Below, piece after piece: positions 1-6,627 of a DNA stretch of 6,734 nucleotides. A program made the position numbers and the translations under genes. This stretch comes from an uncultured Sphingomonadaceae bacterium. Its GTDB lineage: Bacteria > Pseudomonadota > Alphaproteobacteria > Sphingomonadales > Sphingomonadaceae. The stretch covers positions 1-6,734 of the forward strand of contig CAMLKX010000105.1 of NCBI GenBank assembly GCA_946480515.1. The letters are read 5' to 3'. A model generated the notes under the pieces. That model saw only the letters and a list, made by a program, of their open reading frames with translations, had not been told where the DNA came from and did not search any database. The stretch's first letter is position 1. Every line of letters starts with the position of its first letter.

Positions 1-389
1 ACTCGCACTTCGGGTCCGAGCTGCCGCTGAAGAGCCTCCACCGCCGACCCCCCGTCTGGCAGCTGAACGCGCGCAACCTTGGGCGGGACGAGCGGAACGG
101 TCACGTCGATGAGGATCTTGCCAACCAGTGAGTCGCGGACTGCGCCGGCAACCGCTTGCTGCGCCTGGAAAGGCACCGTGAGGACAACAATGTCGGAGCG
201 ATCGGCCGCCTCCCGATTCTCGGCCCCACTGACCGTTCCGCCGGAACGTGCCTGCAAGTCCGCTGCGACCGCGTCGGCGGCAGCCGCGTCACGCGAGCCG
301 ATGATGACCCGGTAGCCCGCCTTGGCCCAGCGCAAGGCGAGGCCGGCGCCTTCATGGCCCGTCCCGCCGAGGATACCGATCAGTGTCAT
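1..389 (-). CDS. NADPH-dependent F420 reductase-like (NpdG family) Rossmann protein, 3' end missing
   Basis: Only the first 129 codons are present; the frame stays open to the left edge. The N-terminus MTLIGILGGTGHEG is a dinucleotide-binding loop (GGTGHEG at residues 8-14) ending the first beta strand. The segment VIIGSRD (29-35) ends the second strand, where the Ser-Arg pair usually holds the NADP 2'-phosphate. A VLTVPFQAQ segment (69-77) and LIDVTVPL (93-100) follow. This order matches archaeal F420H2:NADP oxidoreductase and the broader NpdG family (Pfam F420_oxidored). The ATG at 389 is preceded by AGGAG (401-405) with 11 nt spacing. It lies 41 bp after the aldehyde dehydrogenase on the same strand with no visible terminator, so the two are probably co-transcribed. 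Family membership is well supported. Real F420 use is not: no F420 synthesis gene is in view and many bacterial homologues have unknown electron partners. Confidence 0.85.
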   Translation of the reverse strand, partial: MTLIGILGGTGHEGAGLALRWAKAGYRVIIGSRDAAAADAVAADLQARSGGTVSGAENREAADRSDIVVLTVPFQAQQAVAGAVRDSLVGKILIDVTVPLVPPKVARVQLPDGGSAVEALQRQLGPEVR

Positions 390-430
390 TCCTCGTTCGG
401 CTCCTTTTGCATCATTCTAAGGCGCGTTGA

Positions 431-1858
431 TCAGCTATTGATGTAGGACGTCTTAAGGACGGTGAAGAACTCCTTGGCGTAGCTGCCCTGCTCGCGTGGG
501 CCGTAGCTCGACGCCTTCCGACCGCCAAACGGGACATGATAATCAAGGCCAGCCGTCGGCACATTGACCATGACCAGCCCCGACTGGGAGTTCCGCTGGA
601 AGTCGCGAGCATATTTGAGGGACGTGGTGCAGATCCCGGACGACAGGCCGAATTCCGTGTCATTGGCCGTCGCCAGCGCCTCGTCATAGTCCTTAACCCG
701 AATAACGGCCGCGACCGGTCCGAAAATTTCTTCGCGGCTGATGCGCATCTGATTGGTGGCTCCGGTCAGCAGCGCAGGCGAGAGGTAATGCCCTGGCGTG
801 TCGAGCTCCAGCCGCTCTCCGCCGATCCGGGTGGCGCCTTCCTTCTCGGCGAGAGCGAAATATTCGAGGTCGGCGTCCAGTTGCCGCGCATCGACCACTG
901 GACCGATCTGAGTTCCGGCGCGCAAGGCGTGACCGACATTCAGCTTGGACATCTCTGCCGACAGCCGCTCCACGAACCGATCATGGATCCCATCGGTGAC
1001 AATCAGCCGTTCCGATGCCGTGCAGCGCTGACCGGTCTGAATGAAGGAGCCGTTGAGGGCGCAATGCACCGCCACGTCGAGGTCCGCGTCATCCAGAATG
1101 ATCAGTGGGTTCTTGCCGCCCATCTCCAATTGAATGCGCGACATCCGGCCGATTGCCCGGGCAGCGATCGCCCGTCCGGTGGGGACGGAGCCCGTAAAAG
1201 TGATTGCGTCGACACCGTCGACCAGCGGGTTGCCCACCACCGAGCCGCGGCCCATCACCAGATTGACTACTCCGGCGGGCGCTCCGGCACGGTGGAAAAT
1301 ATCCACCAGCGCCCAGGCGCTCGCAGGGACGAGGTCTGCCGGCTTGAACACAACTGTATTGCCGAAGGCCAAGGCTGGACCGATTTTCCACGCTGCGATC
1401 GCGATCGGAAAATTCCAGGGCGTGATCACCCCGATCACACCCACCGGCTCGCGCGTCACATCAACGTCGACACCCGGCCGCACCGCCGGGAATTTCTCTC
1501 CGGACACCCGGATTGCTTCGCCCGCGAAATAGCGCATGACTTCGGCCGCGCGAAGAACTTCGCCGACTCCCTCCGGGCGGGTTTTCCCTTCCTCGCGGGA
1601 AAGCAGCTCGCCCAATTCGTCACTGCGGGCGAACAACTCCGCCGCAACCTTGTGGAGCAAGTCGGCCTTGGCTTGCGCGGTCGTCCGCCACCACGCCGGC
1701 TGCGCAGCCCGGGCAGCGGCCAGGGCATCGGCAACATCCTGTTCCGTCGCCGAGGCATATTCACCGATCACGTCGTTCGTATCGCTTGGATTGATGTTCG
1801 GCCGAGCCTGATCGACGCGAACCCATTCTCCGCCGATGAGATTGGCAAAAGGCTTCAT
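431..1858 (-). CDS. Aldehyde dehydrogenase, alpha-ketoglutarate semialdehyde dehydrogenase-like
   Basis: A complete NAD(P)+-dependent aldehyde dehydrogenase of 475 residues, the usual family length. It oxidises an aldehyde to the acid through a cysteine thioester in the cytoplasm. From the chosen start the visible key residues are Asn149 in TPWNFP (oxyanion hole), Lys172 in VFKPAD (cofactor), FTGS at 221-224, general base Glu245 in LEMGGKNP, nucleophile Cys279 in GQRCTASER, and Glu377/Phe379 in EEIFGP. The text around TPWNFPIAIAAWKIGPAL and VVNLVMGRGSVVG resembles Bacillus YcbD-type alpha-ketoglutarate semialdehyde dehydrogenases of sugar-acid and hydroxyproline catabolism; substrate remains inference since no such pathway genes are in view. 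Start choice: the frame also has a TTG at 1873 and an ATG at 1864, but GGAG at 1867-1870 sits 9 nt before the ATG at 1858 and only 3 nt before the one at 1864. It is followed closely by the Rossmann reductase, a likely operon partner. Confidence 0.93.
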   Translation of the reverse strand: MKPFANLIGGEWVRVDQARPNINPSDTNDVIGEYASATEQDVADALAAARAAQPAWWRTTAQAKADLLHKVAAELFARSDELGELLSREEGKTRPEGVGEVLRAAEVMRYFAGEAIRVSGEKFPAVRPGVDVDVTREPVGVIGVITPWNFPIAIAAWKIGPALAFGNTVVFKPADLVPASAWALVDIFHRAGAPAGVVNLVMGRGSVVGNPLVDGVDAITFTGSVPTGRAIAARAIGRMSRIQLEMGGKNPLIILDDADLDVAVHCALNGSFIQTGQRCTASERLIVTDGIHDRFVERLSAEMSKLNVGHALRAGTQIGPVVDARQLDADLEYFALAEKEGATRIGGERLELDTPGHYLSPALLTGATNQMRISREEIFGPVAAVIRVKDYDEALATANDTEFGLSSGICTTSLKYARDFQRNSQSGLVMVNVPTAGLDYHVPFGGRKASSYGPREQGSYAKEFFTVLKTSYINS

Positions 1859-1905
1859 GACCATGAACTCCAAGACTGAAAGGGCGAATTGCGCGAAGGC
1901 GCGGG

Positions 1906-1930
1906 CCTCGGCTCTAGAATCGAGCCGAGG
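1906..1930. repeat. Perfect 9-bp inverted repeat between beta-lactamase and aldehyde dehydrogenase genes
   Basis: CCTCGGCTC (1906-1914) and GAGCCGAGG (1922-1930) are exact reverse complements around a 7-nt loop. They lie in the 93-bp gap after the beta-lactamase stop. Reading leftward there is no T-run after the stem, so it is not a canonical intrinsic terminator. A third related arm, GGCTCGGC (1943-1950), could pair with the middle arm instead and compete. A weak promoter-like pair for the aldehyde dehydrogenase (TGGACA at 1939-1934, 17 nt, TAGAGC at 1916-1911) would overlap it, so an operator is an alternative reading. The repeat is certain; the function is not. Confidence 0.6.
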
Positions 1931-1951
1931 GATTGTCCATTTGGCTCGGCA

Positions 1952-3025
1952 TCAGAGTGTATAGCGCGATCCGAAGCTGCTCTCATGCTGGTCGATAACG
2001 GACCGTACGACATTGTTCATCAATGTCATGCGGGTTGGAAGCGGCGCCGACGTTCGCTTGATCATGACCGCCACCGCATAACTCCGTCCATCGGGAGCGG
2101 TGAGGATGCCGATATCGTTGTAGCCCGCCTGGGTTCCTCCAAGCACTTGTCCGGTGCCGGTCTTGTGGCTGAGCGACCAGCCCGGGCGCAGACCGCCCTT
2201 GAGCCGGTTCGCACCAGTCCTGGTATTGCCCATGATCGACAACAGGCGAGCCGTCGACGATGGCGATAAGAGCTCGCCTCGCTTCAGCCTGGCGAGCGCA
2301 TCGACAATCGCGGCCGGAGCGGCGCCGTCGTAGGGATCCTCAACGTAGCGGTCGAACGCGGACTTGCGTACTGAATAGGGAAGCGCATTGCGCGCCCGGT
2401 AAAAGGCGTCGCCGATTGAGTAGCTTGGGGTCCAGATGAGCCCGGCGATCCTCGACTGGAGCGCGCGCTCCCCATCATAAAAGCGGATGGCCCCAAGCTG
2501 CCGGTTCGCAATGAACGCGCGGACTGCCGAAGGGCCGCCGACCGAACGCATCAACTTGTCGTTGCACGTATTGTCGCTCTTCGTAAGCGCATCATACATC
2601 AGCGACCCCAAGGTCGTCGTATAGCCTCCGCCGAGGATTTTGGCCGCGATCGGCTGATGAAACAGGGTGAGGTCGCTGCGGCTCAGGGTAACCCGGTCGT
2701 TGAGGCTGACTCGACCCTTGTCCACCGCGTCCATCGCAGTCAGCGCAACCCAGAATTTGGAAACGCTCTGCTGCGGATAAAGCTCTTCATCCTTCCAGCC
2801 GGTGCTCCAGCCCTGATCGACCGATTTGACGGCGATGCCGACCCGACCCGGGAATGCCGCGCCGAGACTATCGATGCGCTGCGCCAGCGCGGGTGGAGCA
2901 CTTGGCCGCAAGGTCGGCGCCGCCAAGCCTGGGCGCGCGACAATCGGCGCCGGCGGAACAGCTTGCGCAACCGCCGACCCCGGTAGAGCGCCCAGAAATA
3001 CCGCAGCCGCCCAACCTGACTTCAT
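1952..3025 (-). CDS. bla: Secreted class A beta-lactamase-like serine hydrolase with enlarged omega loop
   Basis: 357 residues, longer than the usual 280-300 for class A enzymes, which hydrolyse beta-lactams by an acyl-serine mechanism in the periplasm. Residues 1-20 look like a signal peptide (Lys2, a hydrophobic core, AVA before Gln21), followed by a Pro/Ala-rich linker to about 46. Active-site motifs are in order: SVSK 87-90 (nucleophile Ser87, Lys90), SDN 150-152, Glu186 in GERALQ at the Glu166 position, and HKTGTG 287-292. The stretch TGANRLKGGL (270-279) and the His before KTG recall subclass A2 enzymes (PER, CfxA). Odd points: Gln190 replaces the usual Asn170, Asp184 replaces Arg164, and about 34 extra residues (roughly 195-228) lie between Glu186 and the DxxDxxxPxA segment (230-239). 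The ATG at 3025 has a distant GAGGG 12 nt upstream. Lactamase activity and spectrum are inference; the serine-enzyme family is clear. Confidence 0.9.
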   Translation of the reverse strand: MKSGWAAAVFLGALPGSAVAQAVPPAPIVARPGLAAPTLRPSAPPALAQRIDSLGAAFPGRVGIAVKSVDQGWSTGWKDEELYPQQSVSKFWVALTAMDAVDKGRVSLNDRVTLSRSDLTLFHQPIAAKILGGGYTTTLGSLMYDALTKSDNTCNDKLMRSVGGPSAVRAFIANRQLGAIRFYDGERALQSRIAGLIWTPSYSIGDAFYRARNALPYSVRKSAFDRYVEDPYDGAAPAAIVDALARLKRGELLSPSSTARLLSIMGNTRTGANRLKGGLRPGWSLSHKTGTGQVLGGTQAGYNDIGILTAPDGRSYAVAVMIKRTSAPLPTRMTLMNNVVRSVIDQHESSFGSRYTL

Positions 3026-3103
3026 GATGTCACGAATCCCTCAGCCCCAAACCTTAAACGCGATTAGCGCAGTCCTGATGAACCACGGCTTCACGGCTGG
3101 GCC

Positions 3104-3132
3104 AGAATCGCAAATTAGGCGGGGGTTGCCAA
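3104..3132 (-). promoter_or_regulatory. Weak candidate promoter for the beta-lactamase gene
   Basis: In the 132-bp gap between the mitofilin-like gene and the beta-lactamase, the minus strand reads TTGGCA (3132-3127), a 17-nt spacer, then GATTCT (3109-3104). The -35 box matches the sigma-70 consensus at five of six bases, the -10 at only three. A promoter here would give the lactamase gene its own transcription apart from the hem operon. The gap also has a small tandem repeat, CACGGCT at 3084-3090 and 3092-3098. I see no clear intrinsic terminator after the hem operon and no small gene. Confidence 0.2.
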
Positions 3133-3157
3133 GTCTTTGAAGCGGCAGGGTTTCAGT

Positions 3158-3946
3158 TTAGCGGCTTCCAGAAAGCAAAGCTGCACTCTCAATTTCATCG
3201 AGTGCGCGATGCACTGCGATGTACCGCCGAGCCTGATCGATCCACTCTTTCGCACGCGTAGCTCCGGGCAGCCGCATGGCCTCGGCAAGAGCGCCATCGA
3301 CTTGCCCCGCCGCCAATCGCGCCTGAGCTCGTGCATACCGTTCCGAAGGTTGCTCCGAGGGGCGGTCGGCATGACGAACGGAAATCAGTGAACCGAGTTC
3401 GCGCTGGAAGCTGGACCAGATGCTTTCGTTCGGATCCCCGGCTAACAACTCATCCTCGGCCGCTTCGTATCCGGCAATCAGCTGGTCCAACCGCACGGGC
3501 TGTCGCGAAAGGCTGATGATGGTGGCCACGGCGCGCGGGTGCTGATCCCCGAATCTGTCCGTCAGGAGCGTCTCGATATAGCCCAGCGGTACACCTCGAT
3601 CCACCGACCGACGGGCGGCGAAGGCAACAAGTAGCGCATCCGCGCGTCCCGCCGATCCTGCGGCGAGCTTGGTCGTGTTCTCGATGGCCTGCAATCGCGC
3701 TTCGAGCGCAGCAATGCGGGGCTCGGCGACTGGAAGTGCGGCGATCGCAATTGGACGCCTGGGCGGGCTGAGAGGTAGAGCTGGGCCCCTCAGTTGAATC
3801 TCCGGACCGATGCCGGCGAGGCGCGCCGCTTCGTCCCAGCGGGCGAGCGCCCACACCGCGGCTCCGGCGCCCGCAAGCAGCAGCAGCAATCCGATGAGCA
3901 ACCGGGCGGCCCACCCCATCCGCGATCTTGGTGAAGCATTGCTCAT
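3158..3946 (-). CDS. Mitofilin (Mic60)-like inner-membrane protein of the heme operon
   Basis: 262 residues. A short basic N-terminus is followed by one transmembrane helix (about 14-36, with LLIGLLLLLAGAGAAVWAL), a Pro-rich linker (about 54-75), and a short possible coiled coil (about 76-92, EPRIAALEARLQAIEN). The helical C-terminal part ends in a mitofilin-like module (about 203-256: ARAQARLAAGQVDGALAEA, LPGATRAKEWIDQARRYIA). Alphaproteobacterial mitofilin homologues, ancestors of mitochondrial cristae protein Mic60, typically sit in heme operons next to hemD, which fits this position. The protein should be anchored in the inner membrane with the bulk in the periplasm. It is shorter than many homologues, mainly in the coiled coil. 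The start is the ATG at 3946, which shares one base with the hemD stop (TAATG), with GAGG upstream; a GTG at 3967 in the same frame is less likely. Identification rests on architecture, C-terminal pattern and context; confidence is moderate. Confidence 0.75.
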   Translation of the reverse strand: MSNASPRSRMGWAARLLIGLLLLLAGAGAAVWALARWDEAARLAGIGPEIQLRGPALPLSPPRRPIAIAALPVAEPRIAALEARLQAIENTTKLAAGSAGRADALLVAFAARRSVDRGVPLGYIETLLTDRFGDQHPRAVATIISLSRQPVRLDQLIAGYEAAEDELLAGDPNESIWSSFQRELGSLISVRHADRPSEQPSERYARAQARLAAGQVDGALAEAMRLPGATRAKEWIDQARRYIAVHRALDEIESAALLSGSR

Positions 3947-4623
3947 TACGGTTGCGCATCCTCGCACAGCCGCGCAGCAAGCGCCAGCAACGCCTGTTCG
4001 CTTGGTTCAGAGGCGACTCCGACCTCACGCCAACCTGATCCCGCCGCATCCGCGGCTGCGGAACTGATCGCCGCCAGCTTCACCGTCGCGCGATTGATCG
4101 GAGCATGATCGGCGAGTTCCGACAGCCTCCTCCCAGCCCGCGGCGAGTGGACCGCGACAACCGAGTGCTCGACCGCCGCGAAATCGTCAGGCTGCTGAAG
4201 CATATCCGAAGAATAGACGACCCGTCGCTCAATCGCGATGCGATCCTGCCGAGGCGAATGGTGGTCGCGGCCGGCAAGATGAAGGAGCGGAAGGGCCGGG
4301 GAAATGGCGGCGAGCAGTGCTTCGACAGTGCCTGGACCGGTGATCACCTGAGTGAAGCCTGCACCCCGCGCAGCCGCAGCAGTGGCCGGTCCGACGGCGT
4401 AGACGGTCAATCCAAGAAAGTCGGCCAGGCGGGGACCGGCATGGCGGATCGCGTTCGAGCTCGTCAGCAGCACCCCGCCAAACTCCCCTGCCGGCGGTGC
4501 AATCCACGGCACTGCATGAACTTCGAACAAGGGCATCTTGATCGAGTCAAGGCCAAGTACCGCCGCGCGCCCGGCAGTCTGCGTCGCGCCCGGTTCGGGA
4601 CGAAGCACGACCAATCGCTTCAT
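3946..4623 (-). CDS. hemD: Uroporphyrinogen-III synthase
   Basis: Cyclises hydroxymethylbilane, made by the preceding HemC, to uroporphyrinogen III while inverting ring D; this is the branch point for heme, siroheme and cobalamin. The 225-residue protein is slightly short for the family, whose sequences diverge strongly, but shows the expected two-domain landmarks: LRPEPGA (7-13), LTSSNAIR (53-60), AVGPATA (76-82), HLAGRD (115-120), VHSPRAGRRL (158-167) and AISSAAADAA (185-194). The start ATG at 4623 overlaps the hemC stop in an ATGA junction, implying translational coupling. The same frame is open further upstream to 4935, but that part lies inside hemC and is not coding. The stop overlaps the start of the mitofilin-like gene by one base. 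Confidence 0.93.
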   Translation of the reverse strand: MKRLVVLRPEPGATQTAGRAAVLGLDSIKMPLFEVHAVPWIAPPAGEFGGVLLTSSNAIRHAGPRLADFLGLTVYAVGPATAAAARGAGFTQVITGPGTVEALLAAISPALPLLHLAGRDHHSPRQDRIAIERRVVYSSDMLQQPDDFAAVEHSVVAVHSPRAGRRLSELADHAPINRATVKLAAISSAAADAAGSGWREVGVASEPSEQALLALAARLCEDAQP

Positions 4624-5549
4624 GATCCCGGAAACAGGCGGCGAATCTCGGGCGGAGATCGCTCCAGCATGGCAATCGCCAATGCCGCGGCTGATTCCTC
4701 GCTGCCGATCGCCAAGCGTGCGTCCTCCCGGACCACCTCTGCTCCGTTCTCGCTGAGCAGTTCGGCCCTCAGCCACAAGGCGTCGCCCTCGACCAGAGCC
4801 AATGCCCCGACCGGCGAATGGCAGGTTCCGCCCAGCGCGCGCGAAAAGGCGCGTTCCGCCAGCACCGCAGCCATGGTCTCCTGATCGCTGATTGGACCGA
4901 GCAGCGCCCGCGTGTTGATGTCGTCCGAGCGGCACTCGATCCCGATTGCCCCCTGCCCTGGCGCTGGAAGCATCAGCTCGACCGGGATCGCGGAGCCGAC
5001 ATCGTAACGGCCAAGCCGCTCCAGCCCCGCGGCGGCAAGCAGCGTCGCGTCTGCTTCTCCGGCCGCGATTTTCGCTAACCGAGTCTCGACATTGCCGCGC
5101 AGCGATTCAACCAGCAGGTCAGGGCGCATTCGCAGCAGTTGCGCCGCTCGGCGCGGCGAGGACGTTCCGACCCGGGCACGCTCCGCCAGCTGAGCAACGG
5201 TGACGGCGCCAATCAGACGATCGCGTACGTCCGCACGCGGAAGCATGGCCGCCAGCGTCAGCGCGGGGGGCCGCTTGCTCTCCACATCCTTCATTGAGTG
5301 GACGGCAGCATCGATTTCGCCGCCGAGCAACGCGCGATCGAGCTCCTTTGTCCACAGCGCCTTGCCGCCGATGTCGGCGAGGGGGCGGTCCTGGATGCGA
5401 TCTCCGCTAGTTTTGATCACCACCAGCTGAACGCTGCCGCCGCTCCAGCCGTGCACCCGCTCGAGCGCGGCGGCAACCGATCGCGCCTGCGCCAGGGCGA
5501 GAGGCGAGCCGCGCGTTCCTAGGGTTAGCGAGGTGGTCAACGTTGCCAT
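4620..5549 (-). CDS. hemC: Porphobilinogen deaminase (hydroxymethylbilane synthase)
   Basis: Joins four porphobilinogen molecules into linear hydroxymethylbilane in the cytoplasm, using a covalently bound dipyrromethane primer. 309 residues, the normal length. Motifs in order: [12 protein letters not shown] (10-21), KTSGD (46-50), HSMKDV (84-89) with catalytic Asp88, [12 protein letters not shown] (127-138) and RGNVETRL (151-158) for substrate carboxylates, LPAPGQGA (194-201), and [12 protein letters not shown] (239-250) with Cys243 as the cofactor attachment site. The last motif reads GGTC where many enzymes have GGC or EGGC. It is the first gene of the leftward operon. Its ATG is preceded on the coding strand by a run of eight G and one C, which may act as an unusually close ribosome binding site. 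It diverges from tsaD across 46 bp, so its promoter probably reaches into the tsaD 5' end. Confidence 0.97.
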   Translation of the reverse strand: MATLTTSLTLGTRGSPLALAQARSVAAALERVHGWSGGSVQLVVIKTSGDRIQDRPLADIGGKALWTKELDRALLGGEIDAAVHSMKDVESKRPPALTLAAMLPRADVRDRLIGAVTVAQLAERARVGTSSPRRAAQLLRMRPDLLVESLRGNVETRLAKIAAGEADATLLAAAGLERLGRYDVGSAIPVELMLPAPGQGAIGIECRSDDINTRALLGPISDQETMAAVLAERAFSRALGGTCHSPVGALALVEGDALWLRAELLSENGAEVVREDARLAIGSEESAAALAIAMLERSPPEIRRLFPGS

Positions 5550-5595
5550 GCCCCCCCCTAGCCGACGCGTCGCCCATCAGGCAAAGGAACCAAGC
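5550..5595. promoter_or_regulatory. Short divergent intergenic region with C8/G8 tract and CGACGCGTCG palindrome
   Basis: These 46 bp are all that separates the hemC and tsaD starts. They hold eight C in a row at 5551-5558 (G8 on the hemC strand, one base before its ATG) and a perfect 10-bp palindrome CGACGCGTCG at 5563-5572 close to the middle. AAGGAA at 5584-5589 is a good ribosome binding site, 6 nt before the tsaD ATG. I see no convincing -35/-10 pair for either gene, so promoters likely extend into the flanking coding sequence. The palindrome could be a shared operator, but chance is possible in GC-rich DNA. Confidence 0.45.
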
Positions 5596-6627
5596 ATGGC
5601 TATCATCCTCGGCCTGGAATCCTCGTGCGACGACAGTGCGGCGGCGCTGGTCACGTCCGACCGCCAGATTCTGGCTCAGGCGGTCGTCGGCCAGGCGGAG
5701 CTTCATCAGCCTTTCGGTGGCGTGGTTCCGGAGGTTGCCGCTCGTGCCCATGTCGAAATCCTTCCCGGCCTAATCCGGCAGGTGCTCAGCGAAGCTAGCA
5801 TTGCAGTCGACCGGATCGATGCGGTCGCAGCAACCGCAGGCCCCGGGCTGATCGGTGGGGTCATGGTTGGACTGATGGCCGGCAAGGGTATCTCGCTCGC
5901 AACCGGCAAGCCGCTGATCGCCATCAACCATCTCGAAGGGCATGCGCTCTCCCCCCGCCTCGTCAATCCGGACCTTACTTTCCCCTATCTCCTGCTCCTC
6001 GTCAGCGGGGGTCATTGTCAGCTGCTCGAAGTGCGGGGCGTCGGTGCTTACCGCCGGCTCGCGACCACCATCGACGATGCCGCTGGCGAGGCGTTCGACA
6101 AAGCGGCCAAGTTGCTTGGCCTCACCTATCCCGGGGGACCGGCGATCGAGCAGTTGGCTAAGAGCGGTAATCCCGAGGCGGTCCCATTGCCGCGGCCCCT
6201 CACCGGCAGCAGGGAGCCTCACTTCTCCTTCGCTGGCCTCAAAAGCGCGGTGCAGCGGGCGGTCGCGAGCGGGAGCTACGCGCCGGCCGATGTGGCGGCA
6301 AGCTTCCAGCAAGCGGTCATCGACTGCCTAGTCGACCGCACCGACCTTGCGTTGCGTTCCAGCGCGGCGCCCGCTCTGGTTGTTGCCGGCGGAGTGGCTG
6401 CCAATCAGGGCATCCGCCAAGCGCTCGCCGCGCTTTCCAGCCGCCACGGGCGAGACTTTTTTGTTCCGCCGTCATGGTTGTGCACCGACAACGCCGCGAT
6501 GATCGGGTGGGCCGGTGCCGAACGGTTTGCAGCCGGAGAGTTTGATGGCCTGGAGGTTCCTGCGCGGGCCCGCTGGCCTCTCGACCAGTCAGCAGAGACA
6601 GTGAGAGGGGCGGGGGTGAAGGCGTGA
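5596..6627 (+). CDS. tsaD: tRNA N6-threonylcarbamoyladenosine transferase subunit TsaD
   Basis: Transfers the threonylcarbamoyl group from threonylcarbamoyl-AMP to A37 of ANN-decoding tRNAs, working with TsaB and TsaE after TsaC makes the intermediate. 343 residues, close to the E. coli length. Visible landmarks of the ASKHA fold: LGLESSCDD (5-13), [10 protein letters not shown] (111-120) with metal ligands His112 and His116, VSGGHCQ (137-143) phosphate loop, [10 protein letters not shown] (160-169), YPGGPAIE (178-185), FAGLKSAV (212-219), GGVAAN (265-270) and CTDNAAMIG (296-304) with metal ligand Asp298. The ATG at 5596 is chosen because AAGGAA lies 6 nt upstream and the protein starts right at the family N-terminus; an in-frame start at 5533 would overlap hemC and add unrelated residues. 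The stop overlaps gpsA by 4 nt, indicating a coupled operon. Confidence 0.97.
   Translation: MAIILGLESSCDDSAAALVTSDRQILAQAVVGQAELHQPFGGVVPEVAARAHVEILPGLIRQVLSEASIAVDRIDAVAATAGPGLIGGVMVGLMAGKGISLATGKPLIAINHLEGHALSPRLVNPDLTFPYLLLLVSGGHCQLLEVRGVGAYRRLATTIDDAAGEAFDKAAKLLGLTYPGGPAIEQLAKSGNPEAVPLPRPLTGSREPHFSFAGLKSAVQRAVASGSYAPADVAASFQQAVIDCLVDRTDLALRSSAAPALVVAGGVAANQGIRQALAALSSRHGRDFFVPPSWLCTDNAAMIGWAGAERFAAGEFDGLEVPARARWPLDQSAETVRGAGVKA

Noticed and set aside
156..446. Plus-strand open frames opposite the NpdG-like gene
   Set aside because: They have no domain signature, overlap a well-matched Rossmann protein on the other strand, and lack ribosome binding sites.
1859..1873. TTG (1873) and ATG (1864) starts for the aldehyde dehydrogenase
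   Set aside because: The TTG overlaps the likely GGAG ribosome binding site and the ATG at 1864 is only 3 nt from it. The ATG at 1858 has 9 nt spacing. The call is not certain, and only five residues differ.
536..1879. Long plus-strand open frame (447 codons) antisense to the aldehyde dehydrogenase
   Set aside because: It mirrors the dehydrogenase in a GC-rich gene, where antisense frames stay open by codon bias. The translation is Arg/Asp/His-rich with no recognisable domain, and the minus-strand protein has all its catalytic motifs.
3127..3148. Possible terminator after the mitofilin-like gene (TGCC and GGCA pairing)
   Set aside because: The stem is only 4 bp with a long loop and no T-run; too weak to call.
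4624..4935. Upstream extension of the hemD frame giving a 329-residue product
   Set aside because: The added residues lie wholly inside hemC in another frame and resemble no HemD. The ATG at 4623 gives a normal N-terminus with an ATGA junction.
5533..5595. Earlier in-frame ATG for tsaD
   Set aside because: It would overlap hemC and add 21 residues unlike the family. The ATG at 5596 has a good ribosome binding site and begins at the conserved N-terminus.
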